Source of the DNA: Alphaproteobacteria bacterium | Lineage (GTDB): Bacteria > Pseudomonadota > Alphaproteobacteria > UBA8366 > Aestuariispiraceae | Reading direction: 5' to 3' | DNA: 64,000 bases | Assembly: GCA_030065235.1 (NCBI GenBank) | Contig: JASJDC010000008.1 | Location: 1-64,000 of the forward strand | Part shown: in pieces, positions 8,877 through 17,628 of the stretch | How positions within the stretch are numbered: position 1 is the stretch's first letter | How the letters are laid out: every line of letters begins with the position of its first letter | Program-made: the position numbers and the translations under genes | Notes under the pieces: model-generated | Told to the model about the DNA's origin: nothing | What the model saw: the letters and a program-made list of their open reading frames with translations, nothing else | Databases searched by the model: none

Positions 8877-10313
8877 TCAATCTCGGTTCACGTCCCCGCG
8901 CCGGCGCAAAGGCTCAGCAGAAAACCGGGCCGACTGCGTCGGTAACGCCTCAGTGGGCTCGTCCACCTTGGGCGGATCGACATTAAAGTACGCCAGTAAC
9001 TTATTCTGCGCCGCAAGAATGCGAAAACCAGCGAACAAGCTTGAATAATAAAGAGTTCGCTCTTCGACGCGTGAATTAAACAAGATGTTGAGCGAATCCA
9101 GGACATCAAGCAGCGTCTTTTCGCCGATAAGGAATTGAGCCTCATAGGATACAGACACCGTTCTCGACACTTCAATTTGACGGCTGACATTGTCGATACG
9201 GTCCAAATCGAACCGTCTTTGATCCCACGCCGAACGCACCAACCTTTCGACCTCGCGTCGGACATTCGCCAAACGCTCTCTTTGCTCCTGAACACGCAGC
9301 CGCTGCTCTTGAGCGTCCGCTGTGTCAATGCCGCCTCGGAACACGTTCCAGCGCGCAACAATCAGCAACTCCGCAGCCGTCTCATCCGAGTCGTCCAAGC
9401 CATTGTTCTCGTCGCGCGAAACACTGCCTTCAAGCGTGACAGTTGGGAAAAATTCGGCGTCCGAGCCAAGTCTTAGCGCCTCGGCCGCGCGAATATCAGC
9501 TTGGACGGTCAAGATGCCTGGATTGTCGTCCAGCGCTGTGGCGATCGCCTCCTCTAGACCGTAGGGGAAATCAAAGCTCGGTTCTTCTCCAAGTGTCGGA
9601 TTGACGATTTCTTGCCCTACCAATTCAAGCAGATTGTTCCGCGCGTCGACAGCGGCTTGGCGGAATTGAATCGCGGAACGCTCAGCGCGGATCAGCCTTT
9701 CCTGGACCTGATCCAAATCTGTAAAGCTGGCGACGAAGGCATCTACTTGCCCCTGGACGGCGACATAGACCCGCTGGATCGAGTCAAATTCATCCAGCGC
9801 GAACTGTTCGGCCTCCAGAGCGCGCAAGAGTTCAAGATATTGCTGAATGACGTTCAAAGCGAGGGATTCGCTGCGATCGACAAGGCGCGTCTCGGCCGAC
9901 TCCGAGCGCGCCTGCTGACGATCAACTTCCGACTTTGTTCGTCCCCAATCGTAGACCAACTGGCTGATACGCAACTCGCCCCGGCCAGCCGCGCCAGAGT
10001 CGCTGCTGTCATTGTCGTCTAGATCTTGATAGCGAGGCCCAACGCTTCCAAACACGTCAACTGACGGCAGATACAGGCCGCGAGCTTGGTCCAGTTCTTT
10101 CAGAGACGCCAGGCGCGCAAAGTTCGCCTCCTTAAGAAGCGGTGAATTTCTGACCGCTATGGAGATGCTGTCGGCCAAATCTTGGGCCGATGCGCTCGCC
10201 GCGCCGAGGGCGGCCATAGCTCCGACGGACGCGGCGCATAAGACGCTTCGCCAGATGCGCGACGGTTTAGTCGAATGGCCCAGGCCTGACGCTCTCTGAG
10301 CGCGCTTACCCAC
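8877..10313 (-). CDS. TolC-family outer-membrane channel of the type I system
   Basis: The product has the TolC/LapE layout: an export signal ending near ASASAQD, then two long helical repeats (LRISQLVYDWGRTKSEV in the first half, VARWNVFRGG in the second) and LLDVLDSLN close to the end. The open frame extends upstream to ATG 10388. GTG 10313 has a much better ribosome-binding site (GGAGGG) and gives a 478-residue protein with the signal peptide near its start, so I prefer it. A short leader frame overlaps this GTG. It is the promoter-proximal gene of the secretion operon. Confidence 0.85.
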   Translation of the reverse strand: MGKRAQRASGLGHSTKPSRIWRSVLCAASVGAMAALGAASASAQDLADSISIAVRNSPLLKEANFARLASLKELDQARGLYLPSVDVFGSVGPRYQDLDDNDSSDSGAAGRGELRISQLVYDWGRTKSEVDRQQARSESAETRLVDRSESLALNVIQQYLELLRALEAEQFALDEFDSIQRVYVAVQGQVDAFVASFTDLDQVQERLIRAERSAIQFRQAAVDARNNLLELVGQEIVNPTLGEEPSFDFPYGLEEAIATALDDNPGILTVQADIRAAEALRLGSDAEFFPTVTLEGSVSRDENNGLDDSDETAAELLIVARWNVFRGGIDTADAQEQRLRVQEQRERLANVRREVERLVRSAWDQRRFDLDRIDNVSRQIEVSRTVSVSYEAQFLIGEKTLLDVLDSLNILFNSRVEERTLYYSSLFAGFRILAAQNKLLAYFNVDPPKVDEPTEALPTQSARFSAEPLRRRGDVNRD

Positions 10314-10365
10314 GTTCCCTCCGCCAATTACCGCATTCAACCATGAGCATGAGATCGCCACCCAT
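10306..10365 (-). CDS. Possible 19-codon leader peptide upstream of the TolC-like gene
   Basis: ATG 10365 follows an AAGGAGAG ribosome-binding site at good spacing and opens a 19-codon frame. Its TAA stop overlaps the preferred GTG start of the TolC-like gene (GTGGGTAA). The arrangement fits translational coupling. The peptide resembles nothing I know, and the frame may be chance. Confidence 0.35.
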   Translation of the reverse strand: MGGDLMLMVECGNWRRERG

Positions 10366-10638
10366 CGATCTCTCCTTTTACGGCGCACCCTATTTCATCG
10401 AAGATCGCTTGTCACCCTAAAGCACGAAGCAAATATCGGGCCAGCGCGAAATGCCTGTGGCCCGAGCCCGTTGTGTCCTTGGATTATAGGGCGAGTCCTT
10501 GGGTTTCGTTATCACTGCTCTCCTTCTAGTCGAAGATCAGCAGACCGCAAATAGTAGCCTACGTAAGTGCCCAAGTTTAGGGGCGTACCCAACTTCCAAG
10601 GGACAAGCGCTGGCTCGAGACGAATAGCCCCGAGTTTT

Positions 10639-10863
10639 CTAGACGCCTTCGGGTTTCAGTTCCTGCTGTCTTTCGTACTCGACGGGCGACAGCATCCCGT
10701 TCCTCGCATGCTTCCGCTTTGAATTGTAGAACAACTCGTTTCTGCTGGGCGTCCTCCCAAGCACGCTTGCTCAGCGGGTTCTTCAGCTAGGCATACAAGC
10801 TGCTCGGATGGATGCGAAGGCAGCGGCACATCGCCTGCAACGAATACAGAGAACGATGTTCGG
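10639..10863 (-). pseudogene. IS3-family transposase (orfB) remnant with internal deletion
   Basis: The minus-strand translation contains the N-terminal motif of an IS3 orfB (LQAMCRCLRI, SSLYA, a TAG where Trp is expected, then LKNPLSKRAWEDAQQ). After a frame change it joins the family's C-terminal end (NELFYNSKRKHARNGML, SPVEYERQ). The whole DDE core is missing, so this is a deletion derivative. It sits downstream of argP. Confidence 0.7.
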
Positions 10864-10954
10864 CGGCGGATGCGTATCTCACTTGTGCGGCATGGCCTTC
10901 GGACCGATGGCGCGCGTACGGCGCCATCTAGTTCCATGCAATCTGCGTTTCTTG

Positions 10955-11860
10955 CTACGCGCCGACCTGGATCAGCTCTGACTGCGCGGCCGCTCGGATC
11001 GAGTCGGATAGCTCGCGCATTAAGGCGCTGGAGCGACTGGAATAACGCCAAATGAGCGGGGTTCGAACCCGAACACCCGGCGCCAGTTCGACCAGTGTCC
11101 CGTCGTTCAGATGCTCCTCCGCCATGACCGTCAAATGCATGCCCCAGCATGCGCCTTCTAAGCATGCTTTGAGATGTCCGGCCACCGACGGTATCCAATG
11201 CGTTGGAAACCGGACCGCTTGGCCGAGGGCGGTTTGCGCCCACTGATCGGGCAACGTATCGGAACGATCGAAGGTGACGGCTGGCGAATGGGACAATGTT
11301 TCGGGTGACACGCCGGCTTGTAAAAACCGGCTAACATAATCCGGCGAAGCGGCGGCCGCATATTCCAACGACCCCAGTTGCATTTTTCGGAAGCCGCTTA
11401 AGACAGGTCCGTCGGACGTTACCGCGGCGATGACGCCGCCGGTTTTGAGCAATTCCAATGTGTCCTCTTGATCCGCCGCGACGATATCGAACAACACCGC
11501 ATGCCTTTGCGCGATCTGCGCCATCGCCTTCTCGAACCAGACACCCAGACTGTCAGAGTTCACGCCAATGCGAAGGGTCGGCCAGGCCTCTGGAGCCTCC
11601 GCTGGCACAGCCGCACCCGCCTTTGCATATTCGAACTCGAGCAGGCGCACTGTTTCTGTATGCTGAAATAGCCGCGCGCCTGCCTCAGTTGGCCGCACTG
11701 GTTTCTCTCGAACAACTAAGATGCTGCCTGTCTGAACCTCTAAAGCTTGAATGCGCTGCGACACAGCTGACTGTGTAATGTTCAGGACTTGGCTGGCTCT
11801 TTCGAAGGAGCCCTCGCGGATCACCGCGGACAGCGCTTCCAGTCGCTTATAGTCGAACAT
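10955..11860 (-). CDS. argP: LysR-family regulator, ArgP/IciA type
   Basis: The N-terminal winged helix (DYKRLEALSAVIREGSFERAS, then ITQSAVSQRI) matches ArgP closely, and the rest is a LysR effector domain. An upstream in-frame ATG at 11938 exists, but ArgP proteins start with a Met a few residues before DYKRLEAL. I therefore take ATG 11860, giving 301 residues. ArgP senses lysine/arginine and activates the arginine/lysine exporter gene argO. An argO-like gene lies 1.1 kb away on the other strand, with a desaturase between them. Autoregulation and control of the rightward genes from the 11861-12048 gap is likely but not shown. Confidence 0.87.
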   Translation of the reverse strand: MFDYKRLEALSAVIREGSFERASQVLNITQSAVSQRIQALEVQTGSILVVREKPVRPTEAGARLFQHTETVRLLEFEYAKAGAAVPAEAPEAWPTLRIGVNSDSLGVWFEKAMAQIAQRHAVLFDIVAADQEDTLELLKTGGVIAAVTSDGPVLSGFRKMQLGSLEYAAAASPDYVSRFLQAGVSPETLSHSPAVTFDRSDTLPDQWAQTALGQAVRFPTHWIPSVAGHLKACLEGACWGMHLTVMAEEHLNDGTLVELAPGVRVRTPLIWRYSSRSSALMRELSDSIRAAAQSELIQVGA

Positions 11861-12048
11861 CGATTGATCGTCCCGGTCGGTTTGTATGAAAAGCGTTTCT
11901 TGGCCTACTGAGCCGCTCAAGGGTAAGAGCAATATCATAAGTCTGTCTAATGTGACTGTATCAACATTAACTTCTAAGATTCAAGAACTGAAAGTACCAA
12001 TGTCTCCGGAAGAGCACTTCAAGCTCGCATTGAAAAGCGGAGGCGGTC

Positions 12049-12960
12049 ATGAGCGGCGACAGGATCAAGCAACAGTTCTCGCGGGAGTTCCGGAATTACG
12101 AAAAACCCACCGTTCGGGCTGCTTGGTTCGTATTCGCGTCCTATGTCGGACAAATAATCGCCGCTGTCGCCATCGGCGTTTGGCTACTCCCGGCCACGTC
12201 ATTCATCGGCATAATCGGCGTCGCCTGTCTCGCGGTCTTCATCGCCACGCGCATGCGCGGGCTGCAGAACATTGTTCACGAATGCTGCCACGCCACATTC
12301 GCCGATGACAAATCCACCAACCGTACGATCGGACGCCTCGCGGCGAGCTTGGCGCTGGATTCTTTCGAGACGTATCGCTCGGAGCACATGACGCACCACG
12401 CACATACTGGTGACTATGAGCATGATGACGATCTGAAAGCGCTAAAGGCATTTCGCCTGGAAGACGCACTCACCCCCGCCACGGTGATCCGCCATGCGCT
12501 CACCCCTTTGCTTGGCTTGCACTTTGCTCACTATGTCAAAATCGACCTTTCCGCGGCGGATGGCGGGCTGCACCAACGGCTCAAACTCGCTCTCATCATC
12601 GCCACGATCATATTCACGCTGATCAATCCGATCGCGGGCGTCGCCCTTGTCCTGGTCCCGTATCTGTGGCTGCGCAGCGCCCTAAACTATTGGACCGATT
12701 GCATCGACCACGCTGGCTTGATCGGCAACTCGGACGCGCTCCATCAGTCGCGCAACGCTTTGGCCCGAGGCCTGACCCGCGTGGTCCTGTTTCCGCGCAA
12801 CGATTGTTTCCACCTCGTGCATCACATGTTCCCGATGGTCCCCAGTAAGCACCTGTCTGTTTGTCACGACCAGCTCATGGCCGACCCAGCCTACCAAAGC
12901 CTGCACATGCCGCGGCCTGTTTCGGCGGCTCACACCGGCTCAATCAGCGAAGCCGCCTAA
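12049..12960 (+). CDS. Membrane fatty acid desaturase family protein
   Basis: The 303-residue protein carries the three histidine boxes of membrane di-iron desaturases: HECCH at residue 77, HMTHHAH at residue 113 and HLVHHMF at residue 255. Hydrophobic segments lie at about residues 28-65 and 180-215. Such enzymes introduce double bonds into acyl chains, or hydroxylate or desaturate related lipids or carotenoids, using O2. The exact substrate cannot be read here. The gene stands divergent from argP and 34 bases before argO. Confidence 0.83.
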   Translation: MSGDRIKQQFSREFRNYEKPTVRAAWFVFASYVGQIIAAVAIGVWLLPATSFIGIIGVACLAVFIATRMRGLQNIVHECCHATFADDKSTNRTIGRLAASLALDSFETYRSEHMTHHAHTGDYEHDDDLKALKAFRLEDALTPATVIRHALTPLLGLHFAHYVKIDLSAADGGLHQRLKLALIIATIIFTLINPIAGVALVLVPYLWLRSALNYWTDCIDHAGLIGNSDALHQSRNALARGLTRVVLFPRNDCFHLVHHMFPMVPSKHLSVCHDQLMADPAYQSLHMPRPVSAAHTGSISEAA

Positions 12961-12994
12961 TCGTTAATAGCGCCCGACCGTAAGGAGATCTGAT

Positions 12995-13630
12995 ATGCCC
13001 TTTATCACCGGACTCAGCATGACAGCCGCGATGATCGTCGCCCTCGGCCCACAGAACATCTTTCTGATCCGCTATGGTCTCGCCAAGGATCGCCGCGTAT
13101 TCAAGGTCGCCGGTCTGTTCGTTCTGATTGACCTGACGCTGATCACCATCGGCTCAATGGGCGTTGGGACGATGATCGCGTCGAATGAGATGCTGCGCGT
13201 GGTCTTTTCCGTTCTCGCAGCCGCCTTCTTCGCGGCCTATGGGCTGGCAAGTCTCCGGAACGCGTTCCGGCACAAAAAGCCGACCAATCTCAGCGGAACA
13301 AACGCCGCCCAAGCCGGCGTGGCCGCCGCTGTCGCCGTCTCGGTCATCAATCCCGGCGTTCTGATGGACACGATCGTTCTTGTCGGCGGGTTGGCCGGCC
13401 AGTTCATCGAGAAAACGGATCGCATCGCCTTCGCTTTTGGCGCGGTCATGGCCTCCTTTCTTTGGTTCTTCGCGCTTTCCGCCGTCACCTATTGTGCGGC
13501 GCGGTTCATCACTGGGGATGGCGTTTGGAAGTGGCTCGACCTATCCGTCGGCGTTCTGATGCTGGTCCTAGGCGGCTTTATCGCGCATGAAAGCTATCCG
13601 GCTGTTGTCGCTTATATCTCCCAATTCTAA
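12995..13630 (+). CDS. argO: LysE/ArgO-family amino acid exporter
   Basis: The 211-residue membrane protein begins with the LysE-family motif ALGPQNIFLIRYGL (residues about 12-25) and has about six hydrophobic segments. A second family motif, SVINPGVLMDT, lies near residue 115. ArgO exports arginine and, to a lesser degree, lysine and canavanine under ArgP control; the nearby argP supports this reading over other RhtB/LysE members. The start has a strong AAGGAG ribosome-binding site. A hairpin terminator follows about 30 bases after the stop. Confidence 0.87.
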   Translation: MPFITGLSMTAAMIVALGPQNIFLIRYGLAKDRRVFKVAGLFVLIDLTLITIGSMGVGTMIASNEMLRVVFSVLAAAFFAAYGLASLRNAFRHKKPTNLSGTNAAQAGVAAAVAVSVINPGVLMDTIVLVGGLAGQFIEKTDRIAFAFGAVMASFLWFFALSAVTYCAARFITGDGVWKWLDLSVGVLMLVLGGFIAHESYPAVVAYISQF

Positions 13631-13661
13631 CGATCGAAGCGCTAAAATCTGACCTCTAAGG

Positions 13662-13698
13662 CCGCCAAGGAGTTGCTCCTCGGCGGTCCTTTTTTTAT
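13662..13698 (+). terminator. Rho-independent terminator after argO
   Basis: An 11-bp stem with one mismatch (CCGCCAAGGAG / CTCCTCGGCGG, 4-base loop) is followed by TCCTTTTTTT. It ends the rightward argO transcript. Confidence 0.85.
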
Positions 13699-13843
13699 CA
13701 AAACGATTAGTCTTATTAATGTTAGATAATTATTATTAGTTCGACTGTTCTACGTTTCTGGCCTCAAATGACATCTCAGCAAACTGAAGCGCAACGGGTC
13801 GCGAACACAGCCCGAGTAGTCGAAGAACCGAGGGGATGGTCAA

Positions 13844-14026
13844 ATGTCAGAAAAAAAGAATTCACTCTCTACAGTCTATGCTGTTCACAATCGACGTATA
13901 GAAGTGATTGGGCGCATGCTTGATTGGATAATTCATGAGCTTCGCGACCTAGATCGAAACGACCTCGCCGAGTCTATAGATCAAATCAGAGATCAATTGG
14001 ATCGAGACGGTCCAGCTCTCCAGTGA
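13844..14026 (+). CDS. Small hypothetical protein, 60 residues
   Basis: A GAGGGGAT ribosome-binding site precedes ATG 13844. The peptide is helical and charged (RRIEVIGRMLDWIIHEL, then a coiled-coil-like acidic end). I do not recognise it. It is separated from argO by a terminator and from the transposon-rich region by about 220 bases without a gene. Coding seems likely from composition but is unproven. Confidence 0.45.
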   Translation: MSEKKNSLSTVYAVHNRRIEVIGRMLDWIIHELRDLDRNDLAESIDQIRDQLDRDGPALQ

Positions 14027-14247
14027 GCGACCCTACCACTCATTCAAGAACAGATTAGCCAAACGGACGCATGCCCCAAGTCATTTGTGATTGGTCTAAA
14101 GAGGCCTTTTCCGGCTTGATGTTTTGCACGTGTCTTGGACGGCCATAGACAATGCCAATTCGAGCCGCTCAGCGATCCGTATCCAGGTTAATTGGTGTTC
14201 TCTAGGCCAACGCCATAAGCGTCCGGTAACGCCGCCGGTTGAGGATT

Positions 14248-14865
14248 TCAGGTAAGGCAGCAGTGTTTGAACTTCTTGCCGGAGCCGCAGGGGCAAGGGT
14301 CGTTTCGTCCGACCCTAGGCGTCTGGGAGGCCGCGGGTGCTTGGCCTTGTTTGCGGATACGCCAGTTGTGGAGTTGCTAGACACAGTAGGGGATCATGTC
14401 GGTGGCCTGGGCGAAGAGTTCCTCGATCGAGTGTTCGGGGTCGTCATCGAACTCCTCGTCGAGCCAATCTGCTGTGGCCTCTTTGGGGGCGGCAAGGGCC
14501 AGCAGGACGGAGAGCGCGGTCGCGGCGTCGTCGTCCCCGCCCTCGGCGATCTCGATCCAGCTATCCGGGCGGAGCGCCATGGCCTCGGCGAATCCGAACA
14601 GCTAGAACAGGCAAACCGTCTCTCCGGCCTCGTCCACATCGTAGAGCGGTGCGTAGCGGCCACCGCCGCGCACCAGCGCGCGGCCGGTGATGTTGTAGAG
14701 CTTCATGACGGGGTTGATGGCGGCGCGTATATGGTCTTCGTCGGCGAAGACCGGTTCGGTATCTTCACCCCGACCCCAGATCCCTTACAACCATTCGCCG
14801 GGCAGGATCAGATCCGGGCAAACGTGGATGCCGGCGAGATAGCCATCGAGCTGGCTGAGCAGCAT
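14248..14865 (-). pseudogene. UPF0149 (YecA/YgfB-like) SEC-C protein gene with three in-frame stops
   Basis: Reading the minus strand from ATG 14865 gives a continuous UPF0149-like protein. It runs from LDGYLAGIHVCPDLILPGEWL, through IEELFAQATDM, to the metal-binding SEC-C motif [18 protein letters not shown] and a stop at 14248-14250. The 205-codon frame is interrupted by TAA (14785-14787), TAG (14602-14604) and TAG (14377-14379) without any frameshift. Such proteins bind zinc and are of poorly known function. The N-terminus lies a few bases from transposon sequence. Confidence 0.85.
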
Positions 14866-14911
14866 GGGATCTGAGCTACTCCCCAATCATTGGACAATAT
14901 CTGGCGTGATC

Positions 14912-15966
14912 TAGAGTATCGGGCGAATTGACGGAATCCTTTTGGGATTTCCCTTATTGGCTGATTTGTGATTCAACGTTGCAGGAGTTGGATCATGGGC
15001 AAACCTTTATCGGCGGATTTACGCAAGCGCGTTGTGGCGGATGTAAAGGGTGGCAATTCGTGACGGGGAACTGCGGTCCGGTTCGGGGTTGCGGCCTCAA
15101 CGGCGGTGCGGCTTCAGGCGCGTTGCGAAGAGACGGGTTCCGTTGCCCCGGCCCGGATCGGCCAGCCCAAGGGCAGCGGCACGCTCGGCGGTCACCGTGA
15201 CTTCATCAACGCTCATGTGGAGGCCCGGCCGGACATCACCATACCGGAGCTTGCAGCGGCGCTTCTGGCCGAGCGGGGCGTTGAGGCGGCCCCTTCCAAT
15301 CTGTCGAAATTCCTGTGCCGGGCGGGCTTCACATATAAAAAATCGCTGCTGGCGTCGGAGAAAGAACGCGCTGACGTCAAGGCCGAGCGCGATACATGGC
15401 AAAACCAGCGCCTGCCGGCCATAAGGGCGGCGCCCGGACGGCTCGTATTCATTGATGAGACATGCGTGAAGACCAACATGACGCCACTGAGGGGCCGCAG
15501 CCGCAACGGCCAAAGGCTGCTTGCCGACGCGCCCTTCGGCAAGTGGAACACCCAGACCTTCATTGCCGGACTGCGCTGCGACAAACTGGTGGCGCCCTGG
15601 GTGATAAACGGCGCCATCAATGGCGAGGCCTTCGACACTTATGTAACCACCCAGCTGGCGCCGGCGCTCAAACCCCGCGATGTGGTGGTCTGGGACAATC
15701 TCAATGTCCACAAAAGCCCCAGAACCGCCGAGGCTGTCAGGGCGCGCGGGGCATGGATCCTGTTCCTGCCGCGCTACTCCCCCGATCTCAATCCGATCGA
15801 AAAGGCCTTCTCAAAACTCAAGACCCTGCTCAGAAAGGCCAAGGCCAGAACATATGACGACCTGTGGAAAGCCGTCGGACACATCTGCGGATTGTTCTCG
15901 CCCCAGGAGTGCTGGAACTACTTCAAGGCAACCGGATGCGCTCCAAACTAATCGCCTGATGCTCTA
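14912..15966 (+). mobile_element. IS630-family insertion sequence
   Basis: Imperfect terminal inverted repeats flank the element: TAGAGTATCGGGCGAATTG at the left and the complement of TAGAGCATCAGGCGATTAG at the right. Both ends begin at TA, the target that IS630 duplicates. The element is about 1.05 kb with one transposase gene. It lies inside an IS3 remnant: the right-hand TA falls in that transposase's stop codon, and joining the flanks restores a continuous sequence. Confidence 0.82.
14995..15951 (+). pseudogene. IS630 transposase, interrupted by an in-frame TGA
   Basis: The frame from ATG 14995 starts with the usual IS630 N-terminus (MGKPLSADLRKRVVA) and meets TGA at codon 23 (15061-15063). 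It then continues in the same frame through the helix-turn-helix (RFGVAASTAVR) and the DDE domain: VFIDETCVKTNM, VVWDNLNVHKS and PDLNPIEKAFSKLK. The catalytic acidic residues are all present. Internal starts after the stop would lose the DNA-binding region, so the element is probably inactive. Confidence 0.8.
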
Positions 15967-16136
15967 AGCTACTCTTTGCACCTGCTGATCGGGTTGGTTT
16001 TGGTTGATTGCCTGCCAGTAGATCACGGCGGGCGGCTTGCCGCCAAGGGCGGTGTGAGGTCGTTTTCGATTGTAGAATTCCATCCATTTGCGGATACCGG
16101 CCCGAGCCTGTGATCCGGTCTCCCAGGCATGCAGGT
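15964..16136 (-). pseudogene. IS3-family orfB C-terminal fragment
   Basis: The minus-strand reading ends a transposase of another IS3 subgroup (QARAGIRKWMEFYNRKRPH, TALGGKPPAVIYW) with a stop at 15964-15966. The upstream part is cut off at 16137 by a second IS3 element. The downstream part was split by the IS630 insertion. Confidence 0.75.
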
Positions 16137-16174
16137 TGGACCTGTCCCGTTTTAGTGCCGCCCCATGTGCTCGT

Positions 16175-17045
16175 TTAGGCCACTTTCCGTTCGAAGGCGA
16201 CTGGGCTTTTCCAGCCCAATGCTGAGTGCCGTCGACGCGGATTGTAGAGGCCGTCGATATAGCGGCCAAGGGCGGTTGTCGCAGCGTCGCGTGTCTGGAA
16301 GACGGTCCGCCAGACCATCTCGCTCTTGATCGTCTTGAACACGGTTTCCACCATGGCATTGTCATAACAATTGCCCTTGCCGCTCATCGACGGCGTGATC
16401 TTGTGCGCCGTGAGGAGCCGCCGGTAGTCGTCCGAGCAATGCTGGCCGCCGCGATCCGAATGGTGGATCAGGCCGGGTCCCGGCTGCCGCAGGGCGATGG
16501 CCCGCCGCAATGTCTTGAGTGCCAGGTCCTTCTTCAAGCGGTCGCTCGTCGCCCAGCCGACAATGCGCCGTGAATAGAGGTCGAGTACGATCGCGAGATA
16601 AAGCCAGCCTTTCGCCGTCCAGATGTAACTGATATCGGCGCCCCATTTCCGGTCGGGACCGTCACAGACGAAGTCCTGATCGAGGAGGTTCGCGACGACC
16701 GGGCCACCGTGACCGCTGTCAGTGGTCTTCTTGTATCGGCGTTTCTGTAAGGCCCTCATACCGTTGTCGCGCATCAGCCGGGCCACGCGGTGGCGGCCGA
16801 CGGTCAGCCCTTCCTCGACAAGCTCGGCATGCATCCGTGGCGATCCGTAGGTCTCGTTGGATATCGCGAACTGGGTGCGGACATGCGCCAGCAGGACCAT
16901 ATCGTCGAGCTGGCGTTTGCTCGGGCTCCGGCTCCTCCAGGCGTAGAACCCCCATTGGGAACCCACTGGCGCTGACATCCAGCACCCGGCAGATCCGTTC
17001 GACGGAAAGATCGGCCTTCATCGCATCGATGAGCCGGAACCTCAT
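16175..17045 (-). pseudogene. IS3 orfB transposase disrupted by a 13-base insertion
   Basis: The frame from ATG 17045 gives the orfB start (SVERICRVLDVSASGF). At about 16949-16961 a 13-base insertion, CCCATTGGGAACC on the plus strand and partly a copy of its flank, shifts the frame. The rest then reads FYAWRSRSPSKRQ and the complete rve/DDE core: DRKWGADISYI, HHSDRGGQH, and CYDNAMVETVFKTIKSE. Everything else looks intact, so this is a single-event inactivation. Confidence 0.8.
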
Positions 17046-17332
17046 CGACTTGTCTCCTTGGCGAAGAAGGCCGCCGCTTTTTTTAGGATATCGCGCTCCT
17101 GCCGAAGAATCTCGTTCTCCTTGCGCAGCCGCGCCAGCTCCTTGTCCAGGTCGTCATGCGGACCGGCAAGAAGATCCGCTTCCCGAAACTGCTTCTTCCA
17201 GCGCGTCAGCGTCGATCGACCGATCCCAAGATCTTCGGCTACTTCGAATATCGTCCGACCGCTCGTCTCCGTCAGATGAACCGCCTCCCGTTTGAACTCA
17301 TCCGTAAATACACGTCTCTCTTGTCTGCCCAT
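17042..17332 (-). CDS. IS3-family transposase OrfA
   Basis: The 96-residue protein has an HTH_Tnp_1 helix-turn-helix (FTDEFKREAVHL, IFEVAEDLGIGRSTLTRW). A leucine-zipper-like C-terminal helix follows (LARLRKENEILRQERDILKKA). It overlaps orfB by a few bases, as is usual in this family, where a -1 frameshift on the A-rich AAAAAAAGC-type stretch fuses the two. OrfA itself appears intact. Confidence 0.85.
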   Translation of the reverse strand: MGRQERRVFTDEFKREAVHLTETSGRTIFEVAEDLGIGRSTLTRWKKQFREADLLAGPHDDLDKELARLRKENEILRQERDILKKAAAFFAKETSR

Positions 17333-17394
17333 CGGATCCTCCTGCAGCTCTCAAAACTATCAGAAAGTCCCTCCACTTTTGCAGGGGAAGTCCA

Positions 17395-17510
17395 TTGAGA
17401 TACGACTACAATCATCAACGAGCCCATTCGAGCCTCGAAGGGCTATCCACAAGGGAGTATCGAAAACGGTCAAGTGCGGATCAAAACCTGGACAGAGCTA
17501 ACTTACGAAC
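17395..17510 (+). pseudogene. IS3-family orfB C-terminal fragment (plus strand)
   Basis: Immediately right of the IS3 element, the plus strand reads RYDYNHQRAHSSLEGLSTRE, the end of another IS3-type transposase. No upstream part is present. The right limit is approximate. Confidence 0.6.
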
Positions 17511-17628
17511 GCGGACAATCCGGGGAGCAAGTCACGCGAGACAGCCTTTTCTAGTGCGACATGCCTTGCTAAACAGGCTAGCGTCACCGACAGTTTCGAA
17601 ATTAAATGTCTGATACCGTAGTAGGAAT

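Larger units (their letters stand above)
16137..17394 (-). mobile_element. IS3-family insertion sequence, nearly complete
   Basis: The ends are related inverted repeats starting TGGAC (TGGACCTGTCCCG at 16137; TGGACTTCCCCTG read inward from 17394). Between them lie orfA and orfB on the minus strand in the usual overlapping order. I see no clear target duplication. The flanks are two different IS3 fragments, so the element landed in already rearranged DNA. Confidence 0.8.

Noticed and set aside
14239-14874. Plus-strand 211-codon open frame
   Set aside because: It is antisense to the UPF0149/SEC-C pseudogene, whose complete motif set on the minus strand is decisive.
15061-15063. TGA in the IS630 transposase as a selenocysteine or recoding site
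   Set aside because: No selenocysteine context, and other genes here end normally at TGA; a nonsense mutation in a decaying element is simpler.
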